A DNA stretch of 64,000 bases, taken from contig NZ_VOBQ01000009.1 in NCBI RefSeq assembly GCF_007833165.1, positions 1-64,000 on the forward strand. Reading direction: 5' to 3'. Positions 48,444 through 56,858 of the stretch are shown one piece after another. Origin of the DNA: Caenimonas sedimenti. GTDB taxonomy: Bacteria; Pseudomonadota; Gammaproteobacteria; Burkholderiales; Burkholderiaceae_C. Made by a program: the position numbers and the translations under genes. Position 1 is the first letter of the stretch. Each line of letters starts with the position of its first letter. The notes beneath the pieces are model-generated. The model did not search any database and had not been told where the DNA came from. It saw nothing but the letters and a program-made list of their open reading frames with translations.

Positions 48444-48925
48444 GCACCGTCTACGACTTCGAAGCCCAGCAGATCGATGGCAAGACCGTTTCCCTGAAGC
48501 AATTCGAGGGCCAGGTCCTGCTGATCGTCAACACTGCCAGCGCCTGCGGCTACACGCCGCAGTTCGGCGGCCTGGAAGGCCTGCACCAGGCGTACGGAGG
48601 CAAGGGGCTCGTCGTCCTCGGGTTCCCCTGCAACCAGTTCGGCGCGCAGGATCCCGGCAGCGACGACGAGATCGGCGCCTTCTGCCAGAAGAACTACGGC
48701 GTCAGCTTCCCGATGATGTCGAAGATCGACGTCAACGGCACCGGCGCGCACCCGCTGTACCGCTGGCTCTCCAGCGAAGCGCCGGGCCTGCTGGGCAGCA
48801 AGAACATCAAGTGGAACTTCACCAAGTTCCTGGTCGGCAAGGACGGCCAGGTGCTCAAGCGCTACGCGCCGCAGGATCCGCCGGCCTCGCTGGCGAAGGA
48901 CATCGAGGCCGCTCTGGCGGCTTGA
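48440..48925 (+). CDS. Glutathione peroxidase-family protein
   Basis: The 161-residue thiol peroxidase has catalytic Cys36 (NTASACGYTPQF) with Gln in FPCNQFGAQDPG and Trp in IKWNFTKFLV. Cys replaces selenocysteine as in most bacteria. Cys64 or so in FPCNQ and Cys in FCQKNYG may act as resolving residues, in which case thioredoxin rather than glutathione would be the reductant. It is the third gene after lplT. Its last 71 bp overlap the convergent acyltransferase. Confidence 0.92.
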   Translation: MSTVYDFEAQQIDGKTVSLKQFEGQVLLIVNTASACGYTPQFGGLEGLHQAYGGKGLVVLGFPCNQFGAQDPGSDDEIGAFCQKNYGVSFPMMSKIDVNGTGAHPLYRWLSSEAPGLLGSKNIKWNFTKFLVGKDGQVLKRYAPQDPPASLAKDIEAALAA

Positions 48926-50045
48926 GCCCGAACAATGGCCGCAACAGGCCGGTTCGGCGGATGATCGCCGTGCCCGCCCAGCAGCCGCCGATGGTGCCTG
49001 CCACCAGCAGGAGCGCCTCCACGCCCGCCGGCAGTTGCCAGGGCGCCAGCCACACCACCAGCACGATGATCAGCGTCTGGTGCAACATGTACCACGGATA
49101 GACCTGCTCGTTCGCCCAGGGGAGCCAGCGCCAGGGCCTGTTCAGGTGCTGATGCGCCCAGCCGAGGATCGCCAGGATGGCGGTCCACAGGTAGAGGTCG
49201 GCCAGGCAGCGCAATGCCAACCGCCAGGGCCCAGGTTCGGCCGGCGGCCAGGCGGCGCGCAAGCCGCTGTGCAGCGCCAGCAGGGTGACGGCTCCGCCCA
49301 GCAGCGCCCAGCGCAGCCGCGCCACTTCGCGCCACCAGTCCCGGTCGGTCCCGATCCAGTAGCCGTACAGGAACAGGGTGAAGTACACGGCATGGAGCCA
49401 GCCGTCCTGGATCAGGTCGTGGGTGGCCGGAAACCGCGGCCAGAGCGTGAGTGACCAGGCCATGAGCGGCAGGGCGGGCAGCAGCAGCGCGGGGCCGCGC
49501 AGGCCCAGAAAGGCTTGGCGCAGCCGCAGGCCGGCGGGGGTGGCCAACCAGGGCAGCGCCAGCAGCAGCAGGGCCGTGTAGCACCAGAGGTACGGCAGGT
49601 ACCAGAGGTGGTTCCAGGTCACGCCGAAGTCCGAGCCGTCGAAGGCCTTTTGCGGCCAGGGTCCGCCTTGCAGGTACCGCATCATGAATTCAAGGAATCC
49701 GGGGGCGACTGACCCGTTGGCCACCGCCTGGGCATAGGCCTGGTACGGCACCACGATCGCCATGCCGAAGGCCAGTGGCAGCAGCAGGCGCAGGCTGCGC
49801 TGGCCGAACAGGCGGGCACGGCCGTCCGCCGGCCGCAGGAATCCCAGCGCGAGCCCGCTGATCAGGAACACCAGGTCCATCCGCCACAGGTTCATGGCGC
49901 GCATCGGCCACTGCAGCCAGCTGAGCTCGTGCGGGCTCTTCAGGTGCCAGTGCCAGCCCGCGACGTAGTACATGGCCACGTGGTACAGGATCACGAGGGC
50001 AAAGGCGAAGGCGCGCAGGGCGTCGATGTCGTGGCGGCGTTCCAT
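48855..50045 (-). CDS. Acyltransferase family 3 / OpgC-like membrane protein
   Basis: The 396-residue polytopic protein has ten or so hydrophobic segments. Its conserved N-terminus (RRHDIDALRAFAFALVILYH) and internal HLWYLPYLWCY place it in the acyltransferase 3/OpgC group, which adds acyl or succinyl groups to envelope glycans. ATG 50045 is chosen because ATG 50093 would put 16 unrelated residues before the motif. The C-terminal tail RPRCPSPARPADPAARSA is coded in the opposite strand of the peroxidase gene. The divergent LytTR gene may regulate it. Confidence 0.8.
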   Translation of the reverse strand: MERRHDIDALRAFAFALVILYHVAMYYVAGWHWHLKSPHELSWLQWPMRAMNLWRMDLVFLISGLALGFLRPADGRARLFGQRSLRLLLPLAFGMAIVVPYQAYAQAVANGSVAPGFLEFMMRYLQGGPWPQKAFDGSDFGVTWNHLWYLPYLWCYTALLLLALPWLATPAGLRLRQAFLGLRGPALLLPALPLMAWSLTLWPRFPATHDLIQDGWLHAVYFTLFLYGYWIGTDRDWWREVARLRWALLGGAVTLLALHSGLRAAWPPAEPGPWRLALRCLADLYLWTAILAILGWAHQHLNRPWRWLPWANEQVYPWYMLHQTLIIVLVVWLAPWQLPAGVEALLLVAGTIGGCWAGTAIIRRTGLLRPLFGLKPPERPRCPSPARPADPAARSA

Positions 50046-50187
50046 GGGTTCTCCGGTGGCGTGGGGGCGGATTCTGGTCGGCATGGCTGGCACCGAGCCC
50101 TGCCAGGTGACGAATTGCCCCCGCTTTGGGACGAGTGGTGGCCGGTTGGGACGGGCTGGAAGCGCCTGCCCCCTAGACTTCGTGCCT

Positions 50188-51054
50188 ATGCCTGACCTGC
50201 TTGCCCGCTACCAGCCCTGGCGCCGAACGGCCGAGATCGGCTTCTGGGTGGTCGTGCTGGGCGTGCAAGTGCTCGCCAACAGCATCGTGAGCTGGCACGA
50301 CCTGCGCCGTGCCGGCGCCGGCCTGCCGTATTGGCAGCCGCTGGCCTGGGAGGTCACCAGCACGGTGGTGATCGGCGCGCTGATCCCGCTGCTGCTGCTG
50401 GCGGTTCGGCGCTTTCCGCTCGACCTGCGGAGTTGGCGGCGCCATTTGCCGCTGCATCTGGCGTTCACCTTGGTCTTTTGCCTGCTGCATGTCGCCGGCA
50501 TGGTGGTGTTGCGCAAGGCGGTGTATGCCGCCGCCGGCCTGGTTTACGCGGTACCGGACTGGGGCCAGATGCTGTTCTACGAATACCTGAAGGACGCCCG
50601 GGCCTACGCGATGATCCTGGTGGCCTTCTGGAGCTACCGGGTGGTGCTGGTGCGGCTGCAGGGGGAAGCGCGAGTGCTGGACCCGCAGGAGCCCGCCGCA
50701 GGTGCCCCGGCGGAACCGCCGCCCTTGGCGCCCACCCGGCCAGAGCGTTTCCTGGTGCGCAAGCTGCGCAAGGAATTCCTGATCGCTGCCTCCGACATCG
50801 AGTGGCTGCAGGCGCAGGGCAACTACGTCGGCCTGCACGTGAACGGGCACGACTACCTGCTTCGTTCCACCCTGGCGGATTTCCTGGAGCAGCTCGATCC
50901 GGCGCGCTTCGTGCGGGTGCACCGCAGCTATGCCGTCAACCTGGACCGGGTGGCCGAAATCGAGCCGCTCGATGCCGGCGACGCGCGGCTGAAGATGAAG
51001 GATGGCAGCCAGGTGCCTTGCAGCCGGCGCTTCCGGGACGCGCTGGGCGGCTAG
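50188..51054 (+). CDS. Membrane-anchored LytTR DNA-binding protein
   Basis: The 288-residue protein has four hydrophobic segments in its N-terminal half (about 18-38, 55-75, 88-108 and 130-152), a Pro-rich linker (PAEPPPLAPTRPE) and a C-terminal LytTR DNA-binding domain. The LytTR part has WLQAQGNYVGLHVNG and FVRVHRSYAVNLDRV. There is no receiver domain; signal input must come through the membrane part. It is 142 bp divergent from the acyltransferase, its most likely target. Confidence 0.85.
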   Translation: MPDLLARYQPWRRTAEIGFWVVVLGVQVLANSIVSWHDLRRAGAGLPYWQPLAWEVTSTVVIGALIPLLLLAVRRFPLDLRSWRRHLPLHLAFTLVFCLLHVAGMVVLRKAVYAAAGLVYAVPDWGQMLFYEYLKDARAYAMILVAFWSYRVVLVRLQGEARVLDPQEPAAGAPAEPPPLAPTRPERFLVRKLRKEFLIAASDIEWLQAQGNYVGLHVNGHDYLLRSTLADFLEQLDPARFVRVHRSYAVNLDRVAEIEPLDAGDARLKMKDGSQVPCSRRFRDALGG

Positions 51055-51755
51055 TTCGTCCAGCCCTGCGCATGCGACCACTCGCGGTCGATGCGGGCCA
51101 GATCGGCCAGCGTGCGGCCGGGCTCGTCGCGGAAGCGGTCGTCGAGCCGGCGCACGTAGGTGACGCGGTCGACGCGGAAGCTGCGGAAATCGTTGCGCTG
51201 CTCGCACCAGGCGGCGAGCGTCCAGACCTTGCCCCAGTAGAAGCAGCCGAGCGGCCGCACGGTGCGTTCACTGGCCTTCTCGCTCAGGTCGCGGTAGTTC
51301 AGGAAGATCTTGTGGCGTTCCTGGGCGGCTTCGCGCAGGGTCTGCAAGGTGCGCTGCGCCGGCGGCGACAGGCCGCCCTGCGGTGCGTAGACGGCCAGGG
51401 CCTCGGCCGCCACCCGCGCGTCGACCGGCAGCACCGAGAGGATCTTGCCCAGCGCATCCTGCGCGCTGGTCGCCAGCGCCGGGTCGAGCCACGCCTGGGC
51501 CATGCGCACGGAAGCGACCAGTGCTTTGGCCTCATCCTGCGTGAACATCATGGGCGGCAGGTCGAACCCAGCGCCCAGCCGGTAACCCACGCCCGCCTCG
51601 CCTTCCAGGGGCACACCCTGCGTCTGCAAGTCAGCCACATCCCGGTAGATGGTGCGTTCCGACACTTCGAGCCGCTGCGCCAGGTACGCGGCCGTGGTCA
51701 GGCGCCGGCCGCGGATCAGCTGGATGATGTGGAAGAGGCGGTCGGCGCGGCGCAT
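51051..51755 (-). CDS. YafY-type HTH/WYL transcription regulator
   Basis: The 234-residue protein has an N-terminal winged helix (RRADRLFHIIQLIRGRR, VSERTIYRDVADLQ) and a C-terminal WYL domain (LGCFYWGKVWTLAAWCEQR, FRSFRVDRV), which senses ligands or nucleic acid. Targets cannot be seen. Its stop codon shares CTAG with the LytTR gene stop. ATG 51755 is chosen over 51779 because the HTH follows. Confidence 0.9.
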   Translation of the reverse strand: MRRADRLFHIIQLIRGRRLTTAAYLAQRLEVSERTIYRDVADLQTQGVPLEGEAGVGYRLGAGFDLPPMMFTQDEAKALVASVRMAQAWLDPALATSAQDALGKILSVLPVDARVAAEALAVYAPQGGLSPPAQRTLQTLREAAQERHKIFLNYRDLSEKASERTVRPLGCFYWGKVWTLAAWCEQRNDFRSFRVDRVTYVRRLDDRFRDEPGRTLADLARIDREWSHAQGWTN

Positions 51756-51797
51756 GGAGGGACAGTACTGTGCCGCCATGCTCCTGACAAGCTGGTG

Positions 51798-52307
51798 TCA
51801 GGAGACCTTGTCCGGACCGGGCGTCTGGCAAGTGCCGTGGGTCTTCAGCTTCAGGCAGGTCGGCCGCGGCAGCCCCTTGCCCTCCTGGATGGCGCGCACC
51901 ATCTCCACCAGCTTGCCGGCTTCACCCTTTCCGGTGCCGAACCAGTAGTCGACCAGCCGGCCATTCACCAGGATGGCCTGCTGCGGCGATCCGCTCAGCC
52001 CGTTCGAAGCTTCCTTCAATGCGGGCTGCAGGTGCTGCGAGCCGGAAGGGAAGAAGAACCCCGGCGGCACGGCCGACGTGATGCTCTTGGTGACGTGCGT
52101 GTACCGGATGGACTTGAATTCGGGCGCCGCCTGGAGCTTGGGCAGCTCGGTCTGGCGCCACGTCACGCAAGGCGGGCAATCGTTGCCGCCCATGTTCACG
52201 ATGTCGATGACCAGGGCGGGCGGCGGATCGGCCGCCTGGCTGCCGGCCGGGAGACACGCCGTGGCCAGAACGAACCCGGCCGCCCAGGCATTGCCGACAC
52301 TGGCCAT
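51798..52307 (-). CDS. Exported thioredoxin-like protein
   Basis: The 169-residue protein has a signal peptide (cut near GSQAADPP) and a CPPC motif in GGNDCPPCVTWRQTE, placed as in thioredoxin-fold proteins. It is short for DsbA. A periplasmic redox or chaperone role is plausible but unproven. A GAAGGAG ribosome-binding site precedes ATG 52307. It is 59 bp downstream of glcF and may be read from the same transcript. Confidence 0.7.
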   Translation of the reverse strand: MASVGNAWAAGFVLATACLPAGSQAADPPPALVIDIVNMGGNDCPPCVTWRQTELPKLQAAPEFKSIRYTHVTKSITSAVPPGFFFPSGSQHLQPALKEASNGLSGSPQQAILVNGRLVDYWFGTGKGEAGKLVEMVRAIQEGKGLPRPTCLKLKTHGTCQTPGPDKVS

Positions 52308-52366
52308 TGCAAGCTCCTTCGCGGCCTGCGGCCGCCACCGGAGGTTCGCGCTCCGCGGTTCGGCTG

Positions 52367-53596
52367 TCAAGCCGGCGCCAGGGCCTCGTCCAGCAGTTCC
52401 ACCCAGTGCCGAACCGGTGTCTGCGTCCCGCTTTGCAGGTGGGTGATGCAGCCGATGTTCGCGGACACGATGGCCTCCGGCGCCAGTTCGGCCAGGTGCC
52501 CCAGCTTGCGGTCACGCAGGGTGTGCGCGATGTCCGGGTGCAGCACCGAGTAGGTACCGGCCGATCCGCAGCACAGGTGCGACTCGTTGAGCGCGACACG
52601 CACCTGGAACCCCAGCGCCGTGAGGCCTTGCTCGACACCGCCGCGCAATTGCTGCCCGTGCTGCAAGGTGCAAGGCGGGTGGAACGCCAGCAGGCCCGCA
52701 GGCGCCCGGACCCGGCCCCGCAGTGCGGGCACCAGTTCCGGCAACAGTTCGCTCAGGTCACGGGTCAACTCCGCGATGCGGGACGCCTTCTCCGCGTAGG
52801 CGTTGTCGTGCTGCAGCAGGTGGCCGTATTCGCGCACCGTCACGCCGCAGCCCGAGGCGTTCATGACGATCGCTTCGACTTCGCCCCGCTCGACGAACGG
52901 CCACCAGGCGTCGATGTTGGCGCGCATCTGCGCGCGCCCGCCGTCCTGGTCGTTCAGGTGGAACTTGAGGGCGCCGCAGCAACCGGCCGCCGGCGCCACG
53001 ACCGCCTGGATGCCGGCGGCGTCGAGCACGCGGGCCGTCGCGCTGTTGATGTTGGGCATCATCGCCGGCTGCACGCAGCCCGCGAGCAACAGCACCTTGC
53101 GCGCGTGCGTCGCCGTCGGCCAGCGGCCGGCGTCGCGGGCGGCCGGCACCTTGTCGCGCAACAGCGGCGGCAGCAGGCCGCGCACAGCCTGGCCGAGCTT
53201 CATGGCGGGTGCGAACGCGGCGGAGGTGAGACCTTCCTTCAACGCCCAGCGCGCGGCTTTCGCGCCGGCACCGCGCGGCACCTTGCGCTCGACGATCGCC
53301 CGGCCGATGTCCACCAGCCGCCCATACTGCACGCCGCTCGGGCAGGTGCTCTCGCAGTTGCGGCAGGTGAGGCAGCGGTCCAGGTGCAGCTGCGTCTTGC
53401 GCGTCGGGGCGTCGCCTTCCAGCACCTGCTTCATCAGGTAGATGCGGCCGCGCGGGCCATCGAGCTCGTCGCCCAGCACCTGGTAGGTGGGGCAGGTGGC
53501 GGTGCAGAAGCCGCAGTGCACGCACTTGCGCAGGATGGCCTCGGCCTCGCGGCCTTCGGCGGTGTCGCGGAATTCGGGGGCGAGCTGGGTCTGCAT
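52367..53596 (-). CDS. glcF: Glycolate oxidase iron-sulfur subunit
   Basis: GlcF passes electrons from the flavin subunits of glycolate dehydrogenase to the membrane. The 409-residue protein has two [4Fe-4S] motifs (CVHCGFCTATCP at about 25-36 and CLTCRNCESTCP) and two CCG-type domains (AAGCCGALKFH, ESHLCCGSAGTY). It overlaps glcE by 1 bp (TGATG). glcD is not in the window. Confidence 0.94.
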   Translation of the reverse strand: MQTQLAPEFRDTAEGREAEAILRKCVHCGFCTATCPTYQVLGDELDGPRGRIYLMKQVLEGDAPTRKTQLHLDRCLTCRNCESTCPSGVQYGRLVDIGRAIVERKVPRGAGAKAARWALKEGLTSAAFAPAMKLGQAVRGLLPPLLRDKVPAARDAGRWPTATHARKVLLLAGCVQPAMMPNINSATARVLDAAGIQAVVAPAAGCCGALKFHLNDQDGGRAQMRANIDAWWPFVERGEVEAIVMNASGCGVTVREYGHLLQHDNAYAEKASRIAELTRDLSELLPELVPALRGRVRAPAGLLAFHPPCTLQHGQQLRGGVEQGLTALGFQVRVALNESHLCCGSAGTYSVLHPDIAHTLRDRKLGHLAELAPEAIVSANIGCITHLQSGTQTPVRHWVELLDEALAPA

Positions 53597-54675
53597 CAGA
53601 AGTCCGGGAAGAGCCGGCCGGGGTTGAAGGTGCCGGCCGGGTCGAACTGGCGTTTCAGCTCGCGCTGGATGGTGGCGAGTGCCGGCGCGAGCGGCGTGAA
53701 ACGGGGAAAGGACACGGGCCCCGCGGTCCGGAACAGGGTGGCGTGGCCTCCGGCCTCGCGCGCGACGGCGCGCAGCGCATCCCCGCCGCCGGGCGCCACG
53801 CGCACCCAGCGTTGGGCGCCGTGCCATTCGACCAGTGGCGGCTCCGGCAGGTCCAGCACCGGCGCGGTCTGCGGCACGGAGAGGCGCCAGAGCTCCCGTT
53901 CGCCACGGTCCGCGAACCACGCTTGCTGCTGTTCCCGGCAAGCAACCCAATGCGGTCCGGCGCCGTCCAGCCGTTCGCCTCCCATGGTGCGGCAGGCGGC
54001 TTCCACCGCGGCCTGCGCGCCGCGCAGCCGGACGTACAGGGCCTCGCCCCCGTCCTCGCGCTTCCAGCAGCTGGCGTTGAGCGGCAGGGGCTGGCCGCCC
54101 CAGGCGTTCAGCTGGCGCAAGGCCTGGGCCTGGTCCAGCTCGAACCGGAGCGTGGCTTCTGCCGGTGCCACTGGCAGCACCTTCAGGCTGATCTCGGTGA
54201 TGAGCCCCAGCGTGCCGAACGCGCCCACCATGAGCCGCGACACGTCGTAGCCCGCCACGTTCTTCATCACCTGGCCGCCGAAGGTGAGCAACTCGCCGCG
54301 CCCGTTGACCAGTTGCAGGCCCAGCACGTAGTCGCGCACGGGCCCGGCACTGGCTCGGGCCGGCCCCGAAAGGCCGGCGGCGACCATGCCGCCGACGGTG
54401 GCGGCGGAGCCGAAATGCGGCGGTTCGAAGGGCAGGCACTGACCCTTCCCGGCCAGCAGCGCTTCCAGCTCAGCCAGCGGCGTGCCAGCCAGCACCGTCA
54501 CCACCAGTTCGCTCGGTTCGTAACTCACGATGCCACGCAGGCCGGTGGTGTCCAGCACCTCGCCCTCGAAACGCTCGCCGAGGAAGTCCTTGCTGCCGCC
54601 GCCGCGGATGCGCAGCGCACTGCCGCTTTCAGCGGCAGTGCGGATCCGCGCGATCAGGTCGTCCAGGATGGCCAT
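53596..54675 (-). CDS. glcE: Glycolate oxidase FAD-binding subunit
   Basis: The 359-residue FAD-binding PCMH-type protein begins RIRTAAESGSALRIRGGGSKDF. AGLSGPARASAGPVRDYVLG contains the FAD-binding loop, and a C-terminal glycolate-oxidase-like domain ends RQFDPAGTFNPGRL. It forms the GlcDEF complex that oxidises glycolate to glyoxylate. GlcD is presumably upstream elsewhere in the genome; at 54.7 kb the neighbour is an SMP-30 gene instead. Confidence 0.93.
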   Translation of the reverse strand: MAILDDLIARIRTAAESGSALRIRGGGSKDFLGERFEGEVLDTTGLRGIVSYEPSELVVTVLAGTPLAELEALLAGKGQCLPFEPPHFGSAATVGGMVAAGLSGPARASAGPVRDYVLGLQLVNGRGELLTFGGQVMKNVAGYDVSRLMVGAFGTLGLITEISLKVLPVAPAEATLRFELDQAQALRQLNAWGGQPLPLNASCWKREDGGEALYVRLRGAQAAVEAACRTMGGERLDGAGPHWVACREQQQAWFADRGERELWRLSVPQTAPVLDLPEPPLVEWHGAQRWVRVAPGGGDALRAVAREAGGHATLFRTAGPVSFPRFTPLAPALATIQRELKRQFDPAGTFNPGRLFPDF

Positions 54676-54738
54676 GCGGGCGATGTTACGGGCCTGCCGC
54701 GGCCCCGACGGCCGCCGGGGCCCTGAAATTTTCGGGGC

Positions 54739-55656
54739 TCAGTCGATGAAGAAATTGACGGGCAGCCCGGCGATGTCCGATTCCAGTGCCAGAACGTGGC
54801 CCGACAGGGGCAGGGCCGCCACTTCCTCGGGCGGGCGCCCGTGGCGCGCGGTCGCCAGGAACAGCGTCTTCCCCTCCGGCCCGCCGAAGCACGGCATGGT
54901 CGGGCAGCGCGCCGGCACCGCGATCTCCCGCAGCAGGACCCCGGCCGGCGACAGCTGCACGATGCGGCCGCCCTCGTACATGGCGCACCAGTAGTTGCCC
55001 TCGGCGTCCACCGCCGCGCCATCGGGCCGGCCGCCGTAGCCCGGGTCGCCCGGGCGCCAGCCGGCGGGCTTGGGCGGGAACTGGTGAAAGATGCGGTGGC
55101 GCCGCAGTACGTTGGCGCGCGCATCCCAGTCCCAGGCGTGAATCACATGCCGCGGCGTGTCGGTCCAGTAGAGCGTGCGGGCATCGGGCGACCAGGCCAG
55201 GCCGTTGGCGGTGGTCGCGTTGTGCGCCTTCAGCTGCACCACCGGCTTGCCGCCTTCGCCGTTGCCGGGGCGGCAATCGACGCTGTACAAGTCAGCCTTG
55301 CGGGCATCGCGCGGTTCGTAGATGGTGCCGGCCCAGAAGCGGCCCAGCGGGTCGGCCTTGCCGTCATTGAAGCGGGAGGTCTGCGCGTGGTTGAACCGCA
55401 CGATGGGCGCCAGCGTCCCGCCCCATTCACGCGCGCGATAGATGCCGTCGCGCAGGCCCATCACCAGGCCACCGCCGGCGGCGGGGGCGATGCAGCCGGG
55501 TTGCTGCGGCAAGGGCCAGTTTTCGGCGGCTTCACCCGGCCGCACCCGCCGGATTCGGCGGCCGTCGATGTCCACCCAGTACAGCCGTTGCTCCTGCGGA
55601 TGCCAGAACGGCGACTCGCCCAAGGCGTCCGGTTCCGCGACGGCCTGTATCCACAT
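54739..55656 (-). CDS. SMP-30/gluconolactonase/LRE-family protein
   Basis: The 305-residue six-bladed propeller has the SMP-30 pattern: ESPFWHPQEQRLYWVDI at the start, RFNDGKADPLGRFWAGT and the metal-binding Asp in GYGGRPDGAAVD. Family members hydrolyse sugar lactones using a divalent metal. With the aldose epimerase gene 186 bp upstream on the same strand, a role in sugar-acid catabolism is likely. ATG 55656 is preferred; ATG 55719 adds 21 residues with no family match. Confidence 0.88.
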   Translation of the reverse strand: MWIQAVAEPDALGESPFWHPQEQRLYWVDIDGRRIRRVRPGEAAENWPLPQQPGCIAPAAGGGLVMGLRDGIYRAREWGGTLAPIVRFNHAQTSRFNDGKADPLGRFWAGTIYEPRDARKADLYSVDCRPGNGEGGKPVVQLKAHNATTANGLAWSPDARTLYWTDTPRHVIHAWDWDARANVLRRHRIFHQFPPKPAGWRPGDPGYGGRPDGAAVDAEGNYWCAMYEGGRIVQLSPAGVLLREIAVPARCPTMPCFGGPEGKTLFLATARHGRPPEEVAALPLSGHVLALESDIAGLPVNFFID

Positions 55657-55723
55657 CAGTTCCTCACAACCCCGCGCATCCGCCGTGGTGCATGAGAGAA
55701 GAAGCGCCGTCGTGGGCACCCGC

Positions 55724-55830
55724 GGAACCGGCTTTGCCGGGCCGCTGGGTGCGCCCCCTTGGGCGGGGTCCCCGGGAAATTGCGCAGCAATTTTCTGGGG
55801 TGCCTTTGGGGGAGACGCCGAAGGCGTTTC
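55724..55830. other. Structured intergenic element with four hairpins
   Basis: Between aldose epimerase and SMP-30 lie four short inverted repeats: CCGGC-TTT-GCCGG (55728-55740), CGCCC-N4-GGGCG (55752-55765), AAATTGC-GCA-GCAATTT (55777-55793, within CCCC/GGGG) and ACGCC-GAA-GGCGT (55815-55827). The block has the look of a dispersed Comamonadaceae repeat, but only one copy is in this window. No T tract follows, so it is not an obvious terminator. Confidence 0.55.
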
Positions 55831-55842
55831 GGGGGTGGGCTT

Positions 55843-56697
55843 TCATCGCGCGGGCTCCACTTCCAGCGTCATCTGCGCCACCATGGTCTCGCCCGGCGCC
55901 AGCACACGCAGGCCCAGGTCGGCGGCCTTGGCGCCGGCGGACACCAGGTGGACCGCGTTGTTGACGTGGCTCACCGGTTCGACGGCGATGTGGTCGCGGG
56001 TGTCGTTGGTGAACACCACCAGCCGGGACAGGCTGGAACGGATGCGCACGTGCATCGCCTCGTCACGCAGGTGGGCCACGCCATCCCAGCCGTCGAAGCA
56101 GTGGTCGACGTCGAGGAAAGCGCAATCGCTGTCGAGGCCGCGCGAACCCTTGCGCACGGTGGGCAGCTTGTCGGGGCCCATCTCCCAGCGGCCCGTGGCG
56201 TCGAAAGCGATGCGGCTGCGCGAACGCTTGACGAAAAACGGGTGCCAGCCCAGCCCGGCGGGCGCGGCCTGCGCGGACTGGTTGGTGAGGGCCAGCGTGA
56301 ATTCGAGCGCCCCTTCGCGCAGGCGGATCGTGTGGGAGCAGTCGAAGGCGAACGGCCAGGCGCTGTCCGCCTTGTGCTCGTAGGAGAGCATGGCGGTCTG
56401 GGCATCGCTTTCGAGGACGGACCAGGGCCGCTGCCAGCCGACGCCGTGGATGGCGTGCGGTTCATCGCCGTTGTTGCGGACCAGCGGGTGTTGCGTCCCA
56501 TCCCAGACCAGGCTGGCATTCGCGATGCGGTTCGAGAAGGGCACGAGCGCATAGCTGCCTGACTGCCGGGCTGAAGCCAGCTCGGAAGCCGGCCCCGACC
56601 TCAGCACCGGGACGTCACCCATCCAGAAGCCCGAAATGCAGCCCCCCAGCCGGGGTTCGATCTCGCAACGCAATTCCCCAGCGACCAGTTCGACCAT
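55843..56697 (-). CDS. Aldose 1-epimerase
   Basis: The 284-residue beta-sandwich mutarotase has a catalytic His in the PHAIHGVGW segment, further His in LGWHPFF and Asp/Glu in the C-terminal third. Family members interconvert alpha and beta anomers of hexoses. ATG 56697 is preferred over the in-frame ATG at 56730. It is followed by a terminator-free gap and then the SMP-30 gene. The specific sugar is not readable. Confidence 0.88.
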   Translation of the reverse strand: MVELVAGELRCEIEPRLGGCISGFWMGDVPVLRSGPASELASARQSGSYALVPFSNRIANASLVWDGTQHPLVRNNGDEPHAIHGVGWQRPWSVLESDAQTAMLSYEHKADSAWPFAFDCSHTIRLREGALEFTLALTNQSAQAAPAGLGWHPFFVKRSRSRIAFDATGRWEMGPDKLPTVRKGSRGLDSDCAFLDVDHCFDGWDGVAHLRDEAMHVRIRSSLSRLVVFTNDTRDHIAVEPVSHVNNAVHLVSAGAKAADLGLRVLAPGETMVAQMTLEVEPAR

Positions 56698-56759
56698 ACC
56701 GCTGTCTCCTGTTGTGCCCCCATTCTGCACTGAGGGCGCGGCGGCTTTGGCGGCTCACC

Positions 56760-56786
56760 AAAAAAACGGCCCGCCGAGGCGGGCCG
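56760..56786 (-). terminator. Rho-independent terminator of the amtB operon
   Basis: On the minus strand CGGCCCGCC-TC-GGCGGGCCG is a 9-bp GC-rich stem directly followed by seven Us. It lies 72 bp after the amtB stop and before the aldose epimerase start, so it closes the torF-glnK-amtB transcript. Confidence 0.92.
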
Positions 56787-56858
56787 AACATCCAAAGGAG
56801 ATCTTGCTTGGTTCTTTTGACTTGCCGCGGCGTGCCACCGCGGCCCATCCGTCCCGCT

